A model generated the notes under the pieces. It ran no database searches and was not told the DNA's origin. It saw nothing but the letters and a program-made list of their open reading frames with translations. The position numbers were made by a program, and so were the translations under genes. From Candidatus Avelusimicrobium aviculae (lineage in GTDB: Bacteria > Elusimicrobiota > Elusimicrobia > Elusimicrobiales > Elusimicrobiaceae), in NCBI GenBank assembly GCA_944324655.1, contig CALUXF010000008.1, positions 1 through 62,425 on the forward strand: a stretch of 62,425 bases of DNA, written 5' to 3'. Shown one piece after another: positions 58,183-62,425 of this stretch (position 1 is its first letter; the number at the start of each line of letters is the position of its first letter).

Positions 58183-59832
58183 CTAATTTTGCTTGGCTAC
58201 TTGTTTATTAACAACGGTTTGGATACCAAAGCTGATTAAACTGTTGGTTAACCAATACAACACCAAACCGGACGGAAAATTCATAAACAGCAGGGTGAAT
58301 ATAAGCGGCATATACTTAAACATGGCCGCCTGGGCAGGATCCGTACCGGGGGGCATGTTCCCTTTTTGCTGAAAGAACATCACCACACCCATTAAAATAG
58401 GCAGTACATAGTACGGGTCTTTGGAAGACAGGTCCGTAATCCAGCCCACAAACCCGGCCCCGTGCAGCGCCCATGAAGTGCGAAGCGCATTGAACAAAGC
58501 CAAAAAGATAGGCAGCTGTATCAGCATGGGCAGACAGCCGGAAAGCGGGTTTACATTATACTTGCGGTATAAGTTTAACATCTCCCGGTTTAAGGCTTCC
58601 TGATTACCTTTGTATTTTTCCTGCAGGCGTTTCATCTCCGGCGCGATTTTGCGCATCTGCGCCGTGGATTTAAGAGACATCATCGTCAGAGGAAACATCA
58701 GCGCCTGTACACACACGGTAAGCAGAATAATGGCCACGCCGTAGTTACCGGTCCAGCCGTAGAACGTTTCCAATACTTTACGGGCAATTTTACCCAAAGA
58801 ACCAAAAAAGCCGAATTCTATGCTGCGGTCCAAATGATACGGCAGAGCCAAAAACTCTTGGTAATCTTTGGGGCCAAAGTAAAAGTCGGAATTATATTCT
58901 TTGGAAGAGTTGGCCTCCACGGTAACGGAAGGCATTTGAACCGTCATCTGCGGGCCTTTTTCATCAGCTTGGCCAAAAAGCCCCCACATGCGGTCCTTTT
59001 TTCCCACAACGCTGGCCGTGGCTTCCAACACGCCGGGCGTCCAATCCTGCGGGATAATGACGCTTAAAAAGTAGCGGTTTTGCACGCCGGCCCAAATCCA
59101 GTTAAATTCGTCTTCATCGGTGGATTTTTCTTCTTCACGCTCGGCGGCGGGGTTATATACTCCGGCGTTGTCCCCTTTGGGTTTTAAGGTTTCCAAAGTG
59201 GCTTTTTTGCGGCCTTCGTACTGTACCAAATAAACGGCTTTGGACTCGCGCTCGTTGTCTTTTTCTTCACTCTTTACCGTACCCAACCCGGGGCCAAAGT
59301 TAAAGGTCCACGGTTCCAGGGTGATATCATGGGCGGTATTGTTAACGAAAGATACTTTCAGCGCGTTCAGGCCGTTTTCGGCAAAGGTGTAGGTTTTGCA
59401 CACTTCAAAACCGGGTAAAATATCCCCGGTGAAAGTAATGGAATTTTGGGTGCGGGAAAATTCTCTAAAATCCAACTCCGGCAGGGTGGCAAAAAAACCT
59501 TTGGTGTCAAAAGGCGTAAGGTTTACGTCTTCCACCACGTCTTTATAAATGTATTTTTTAATGCCGGCCCCTTTGGAAGAGAACGTTACGTCCGCGTCCT
59601 GATAGTCAAAAGAAATCAACTCTTCCGGCTGGGAAGAAGCGGCCGCGGCGGCAACGCTTGTTCCTCCCTCGGCAGTGGCCAGCACGGCAGGGGTTTGTTC
59701 TTTAACGGCTTGTTTTAATTTTTCTTCCGCGGCGGCTTTTTCGGCGCGTGCCCGGGGAAGCGCTACAAACTGGTTATAGCCGGTAATGACCAAGAGAAAC
59801 AGCATCAAGGTCGTTAAAAACTGTCTGTTCAT
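58183..59832 (-). CDS. yidC: Membrane protein insertase YidC
   Basis: A 549-residue insertase of the Gram-negative type, with an N-terminal membrane helix, a large periplasmic domain (about 70-330) and the C-terminal five-helix core with PLTMMSLKSTAQMRKIAPEMKRLQ and GCLPMLIQLPIFLALFNALR. The large periplasmic domain supports a diderm host. Shine-Dalgarno AAGGAG. It lies between yidD and jag. Confidence 0.97.
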   Translation of the reverse strand: MNRQFLTTLMLFLLVITGYNQFVALPRARAEKAAAEEKLKQAVKEQTPAVLATAEGGTSVAAAAASSQPEELISFDYQDADVTFSSKGAGIKKYIYKDVVEDVNLTPFDTKGFFATLPELDFREFSRTQNSITFTGDILPGFEVCKTYTFAENGLNALKVSFVNNTAHDITLEPWTFNFGPGLGTVKSEEKDNERESKAVYLVQYEGRKKATLETLKPKGDNAGVYNPAAEREEEKSTDEDEFNWIWAGVQNRYFLSVIIPQDWTPGVLEATASVVGKKDRMWGLFGQADEKGPQMTVQMPSVTVEANSSKEYNSDFYFGPKDYQEFLALPYHLDRSIEFGFFGSLGKIARKVLETFYGWTGNYGVAIILLTVCVQALMFPLTMMSLKSTAQMRKIAPEMKRLQEKYKGNQEALNREMLNLYRKYNVNPLSGCLPMLIQLPIFLALFNALRTSWALHGAGFVGWITDLSSKDPYYVLPILMGVVMFFQQKGNMPPGTDPAQAAMFKYMPLIFTLLFMNFPSGLVLYWLTNSLISFGIQTVVNKQVAKQN

Positions 59833-59911
59833 AAGACTCCTTTCAAATCCTTCCCGGTTTTAGCGGGACGGCTTTTAAAAGAGCGCTAAACACTAACAGA
59901 AAAATGATGTA

Positions 59912-60148
59912 TTACGGCACCGGATCGTATCCGCCCGGGTGCCACGGGTGGCATTTTAAAAGCCGCTTAACGGCCAGCCACCCCCCTTTAAAAACGCCGT
60001 GTTTTATGATTGCTTCCCGCGCGTATTGGCTGCAAGTGGGGCGGAAACGGCACACCCCGCGGGGCCCCAGCAAGGGGCGTATTAACAACATAAACGCGCT
60101 AAGCAAAAACAGCGCTGTTTTTTTGAACAAATGCGAAAATTTGTGCAT
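59912..60148 (-). CDS. yidD: Membrane protein insertion efficiency factor YidD
   Basis: A 78-residue protein with one hydrophobic stretch and the family core [15 protein letters not shown]...[29 protein letters not shown]. It assists YidC. It lies in the standard rpmH-rnpA-yidD-yidC order. Confidence 0.95.
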   Translation of the reverse strand: MHKFSHLFKKTALFLLSAFMLLIRPLLGPRGVCRFRPTCSQYAREAIIKHGVFKGGWLAVKRLLKCHPWHPGGYDPVP

Positions 60149-60163
60149 CAGCCCTTCAATAAT

Positions 60164-60532
60164 TTACAAATTGTCTGAAGAGTGTAATATACCGGCTTTC
60201 CCGCAAAGCGCCAATAATGCGCGCTGGGCGGAATGTACATCCGCTAAGATTTCGCTGGAACGCGGGCTGACTATTAAGTCAGTGCCGGGTTTTAGTTTTT
60301 CCCTGTTAAGTCTAAAACTTTCTCTTAAAAGCCTTTTGACGCGGTTGCGTACCACCGCGCCGCCCAACTTACGGCTTACTACTATTCCCAGGCGGGTACG
60401 CGCGCCCGGATAAGAAGACGGCCTCCACCAAATTACCATTCCTTCACCCTGCAAGCGGTAAGCGTTGCGGATAATTGCCTCAAAATCTTTCTTTAAGTGC
60501 AAGCGGAACGGTTTGGGAAGGCCGTAAAGCAT
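60164..60532 (-). CDS. rnpA: Ribonuclease P protein component
   Basis: A 122-residue basic protein that helps RNase P RNA process tRNA 5' ends. The RNR motif is present as VVRNRVKRLLRESFR (about 60-74), plus RLGIVVSRKLGGA. It follows rpmH with only 4 nt between. Confidence 0.95.
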   Translation of the reverse strand: MLYGLPKPFRLHLKKDFEAIIRNAYRLQGEGMVIWWRPSSYPGARTRLGIVVSRKLGGAVVRNRVKRLLRESFRLNREKLKPGTDLIVSPRSSEILADVHSAQRALLALCGKAGILHSSDNL

Positions 60533-60536
60533 AAAA

Positions 60537-60674
60537 CTAGGCTCTGATAAGTTCGTGGCGGCCTTTGGCGCGGCGCGCGCTTAAAACTTTGCGGCCGCCG
60601 GCGGTGGCCATTCTGGCTCTGAAACCGATGTGTTTAGCTCTTCTTCTTTTATTAGGTCTATAGGTAGGTAACAT
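60537..60674 (-). CDS. rpmH: 50S ribosomal protein L34
   Basis: A 45-residue protein read directly from the minus strand: it starts [18 protein letters not shown], followed by [22 protein letters not shown], the L34 signature. Length is usual for L34. It is the first gene of the rpmH-rnpA-yidD-yidC-jag cluster. dnaA, often next to rpmH, is not on its other side here. Confidence 0.96.
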   Translation of the reverse strand: MLPTYRPNKRRRAKHIGFRARMATAGGRKVLSARRAKGRHELIRA

Positions 60675-60907
60675 ACTCACATTTATACGTAATTTCTGGC
60701 ACCGCTAAGGAACTGGAAAAAACGTATCTCCCATTAATTAATTTAAAATCGTTTCTGCTTGAAACTTACAGATATTATATCTTTTCTGGCGTTTCTTTGC
60801 AAAACTTTTAGACGCTAAAACCACGTCTTTCTTTATTATCCCAAATATGAAGAAAAACGGCAAGTTTTTATTTAGGGGCATATATAAACACGGGGCTAAA
60901 ATTTTGC

Positions 60908-60913
60908 TATATT
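60908..60913 (+). promoter_or_regulatory. -10 box of recO, leaderless type
   Basis: TATATT ends 6 nt before the recO ATG. A poor -35 (TAAACA, 60885-60890) lies 17 nt upstream. No Shine-Dalgarno. Confidence 0.5.
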
Positions 60914-60919
60914 TATTAT

Positions 60920-61639
60920 ATGGTTTTTACAGATGAAGGCATTGTGCTTTTCCGCCAGCCTTTCCGCGAAGCGGACCGCGTGGCCTGCCTTTACACCCGC
61001 CGGCACGGACGGGTGAACGTGCGTTTCCCCAGCGTGGCAAAACCGCTTGGCAAATTAAAAGCCTTAAGCGAGCCTTTTTCTTACGCGGATTACCGCGTAT
61101 ACGTGCGCCGCGGCGGCGTAATGGGCACGGTAACCGGCGGGAAAACGCTCAACGTGTTTAGCCGCGTGCGGGCGGATTTAAAACGCCTGTCTTTAGCCAT
61201 GCACTTTTGCGAACTGGTTTTGCGCCTAACCCCCCAGCACCAGCCCAGCGAAGAGAAATTTGAGCTTTTGCTAAAAAGCCTGACGGAGCTGGAATATGGG
61301 GAACCTAACCCGGCTTTTGCCGCGGCGTTTACATTGCGCTTAATGCGCGCGGCCGGTTTTGGTTTGGAACGCCCTGTTTTAAAAATTTCCCCCCGGTTTT
61401 GGAAGCGCATCCACGAGGACAGCCTGTCTTCTTTAACGTTTAACGAGCCGGAAGACCTGCTTTCCTTATCCAAATGCAACAGCGTCTGCCGACGTTTTTT
61501 AAGCCAATATTTGGCGTATCCGCTTAACACGCTTAAAAATTTCACACTGGAAGAAGCGGAGCTGCTGCCCGAAAACGCCACCTATACCCTGCAAGAAGAA
61601 ATAGTTTTTCCCCAACCAACGCTTTCCAATGTGCGTTAG
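60920..61639 (+). CDS. recO: DNA repair protein RecO
   Basis: A 239-residue recombination mediator. It has an N-terminal OB fold (GIVLFRQPFREADRVACLYTRRHGRV), a central helical domain, and a C-terminal part that lacks the four-cysteine zinc site of some RecO proteins, with only C in SKCNSVC. RecO loads RecA with RecR. Single-gene unit as far as can be seen. Confidence 0.9.
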   Translation: MVFTDEGIVLFRQPFREADRVACLYTRRHGRVNVRFPSVAKPLGKLKALSEPFSYADYRVYVRRGGVMGTVTGGKTLNVFSRVRADLKRLSLAMHFCELVLRLTPQHQPSEEKFELLLKSLTELEYGEPNPAFAAAFTLRLMRAAGFGLERPVLKISPRFWKRIHEDSLSSLTFNEPEDLLSLSKCNSVCRRFLSQYLAYPLNTLKNFTLEEAELLPENATYTLQEEIVFPQPTLSNVR

Positions 61640-61642
61640 CCC

Positions 61643-61701
61643 CGGTCCTAGAATCATTTAGGCCCAAAGAGCCTTGTAAAACAGAAACTTTTTCTGATAC
61701 T
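61643..61701 (+). promoter_or_regulatory. CCAAAG-type element and promoter
   Basis: The element AGGCCCAAAGAGCCTTG (61660-61676) lies 32 nt (CCAAAG start to -10 start) before GATACT (61696-61701). TTGTAA (61674-61679) could act as a -35 at 16 nt. A degenerate GGTCCTAGAATC lies about 19 nt upstream. Confidence 0.5.
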
Positions 61702-61734
61702 AATATTGATTAGTATATTTTTTGGGAGGATAGC

Positions 61735-62355
61735 ATGAATTATAAATTATGGGCGGGAGTATTGTTCGCGCTGGCTGCCTGCGTATACCCGGCGGCACTG
61801 CGTGCAGAGCAGCAGGATGCCCCAAAACTGTTTTTTTGGCAACGGGTTTTGGAAAAGGAAAACCAAAATGTAAACAGCAGGGTCTCTTCCTCGGTACTGG
61901 GCACGTCGGCTAATGCCAATATACGCCTAATCAGCGCGCAGGCGCAAGCCGCCAAAGTAATGGAAAATTTATTTGCCTCTTTACTGAAAAAACAGCGCAA
62001 GTCAGAAAGTGAAATTCAAAAGTGCAAAGCCAATTATCAAGATTTGCAAAAAAGCGCAAATACCAATAAATTATTTAAAGGCTACGTGCTAACAGCCATA
62101 GTCCCTAGTGATTTTTGTCTGCTTTCCAACGAAGAAAAAGCCTTTTTAAAACGCTTTTTTAACAACATAGAAACCCCGCAGGAGGCCCGCCAGTATAAAG
62201 GGGCGCTGCTGCTTAGCCTAAATTATCAGCATGCGGACATGTGGCTGGTCATTAAACCGAAGGAAAAACTGATTATCTTTAATTATAATGACCCGGCGGA
62301 TTTGAAATCCATCAAAGAATTAAACGGCAAATCAATCGTTCTTTCCGTCAAATAA
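61735..62355 (+). CDS. Secreted protein of unknown function
   Basis: Not recognised. A 206-residue protein with a signal peptide (cleavage near LRAEQ). The mature part starts with a helical region rich in Ser/Asn/Gln (about 30-110) followed by a domain that ends in alternating strands (LLLSLNYQHADMWLVIKPKEKLII). Two cysteines (KCKANY and DFCLL). Strong Shine-Dalgarno GGGAGGAT. Confidence 0.72.
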   Translation: MNYKLWAGVLFALAACVYPAALRAEQQDAPKLFFWQRVLEKENQNVNSRVSSSVLGTSANANIRLISAQAQAAKVMENLFASLLKKQRKSESEIQKCKANYQDLQKSANTNKLFKGYVLTAIVPSDFCLLSNEEKAFLKRFFNNIETPQEARQYKGALLLSLNYQHADMWLVIKPKEKLIIFNYNDPADLKSIKELNGKSIVLSVK

Positions 62356-62359
62356 ATAT

Positions 62360-62383
62360 CCCCCGGCGTAGCCGGGGGTTTTG
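62360..62383 (+). terminator. Terminator of the last secreted-protein gene
   Basis: A perfect 8-bp stem CCCCCGGC/GCCGGGGG with a 3-nt loop, followed by TTTTGC. Confidence 0.8.
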
Positions 62384-62425
62384 CATTTGCGGGCATAGCC
62401 CTTCTTTACCAGCTCCTACAAATGT

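Noticed and set aside
1-62425. CRISPR array or cas genes
   Set aside because: No series of regularly spaced direct repeats and no Cas-like protein is present; the only periodic repeat is the protein-level 37-residue repeat at 38680-39618.

Overview
The window looks like a chromosomal piece of a gut-type member of the Elusimicrobiota (Elusimicrobium-like). This is an inference. It rests on a diderm envelope gene set (TolQ/TolR/TonB, LolA-like carrier, many signal-peptide proteins), a pseudopilin with a GFTLIELL start, pyruvate phosphate dikinase plus an [FeFe]-hydrogenase maturase (fermentative energy metabolism), and many small secreted proteins I cannot assign to a family. No 16S rRNA gene is present to confirm it.

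Layout. (1) 1-5.3 kb: an AT-rich mobile island with the C-terminal part of a large serine recombinase and a three-gene operon that I read as an ABC-three-component (ABC-3C) conflict/defence system: a DUF4297-like nuclease with an ABC-3C C-terminal domain, a middle component and a DUF3732-type ABC ATPase. It stops next to a tRNA-Ser(GCU) gene. (2) 5.5-12.8 kb, minus strand: ftsK, lolA-like, pgsA, pgpA, tolQ, tolR, tonB-like, a membrane protein and an epimerase form one tight operon. (3) 13-18.3 kb, minus: accB with a small winged-helix gene, a lipoprotein with a degenerate trypsin fold, two secreted proteins sharing an N-terminal motif, and a nucleotidyltransferase. (4) 18.3-20.7 kb: rpsO-pnp. 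(5) 22-25 kb: a CoaC-like flavoprotein with hydE, then two paralogous membrane-anchored proteins. (6) 25-29 kb: ppdK, followed by about 1 kb with no gene, part of it extremely AT-rich. (7) 30-38 kb, plus: gmk-rpoZ-udg-priA, a DUF805 protein, tyrS-mltG. (8) 38-42.6 kb: secreted proteins, a Zn/Cd P-type ATPase with its ArsR-family repressor and operator, and a pseudopilin. (9) 42.7-55.3 kb, minus: mnmE-mnmG-rsmG-metalloprotease-rsmH-ftsL-ftsI-murF-mraY-ftsW-murG, a tRNA-modification plus division/cell-wall operon. (10) 55.4-61.6 kb: thioredoxin-like and flavoprotein pair, then the conserved rpmH-rnpA-yidD-yidC-jag cluster on the minus strand, and recO on the plus strand. A last secreted-protein gene closes the window.

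Three patterns run across the window. First, at least six genes have a TATAAT-like -10 hexamer ending 6-7 nt before the ATG and no Shine-Dalgarno, which suggests leaderless mRNAs. Second, a palindromic element of the form AGGnCCAAAGnCCCnTG occurs upstream of several secreted-protein genes, four times at a fixed 32-33 nt before a -10-like hexamer, which suggests an undescribed regulon. Third, several conserved proteins are odd: PriA has lost helicase motifs II and VI, the trypsin-fold lipoprotein has lost its whole catalytic triad, PPDK and AccB carry histone-H1-like lysine/alanine tails, and Jag carries a long Cys- and Gln-rich tail.
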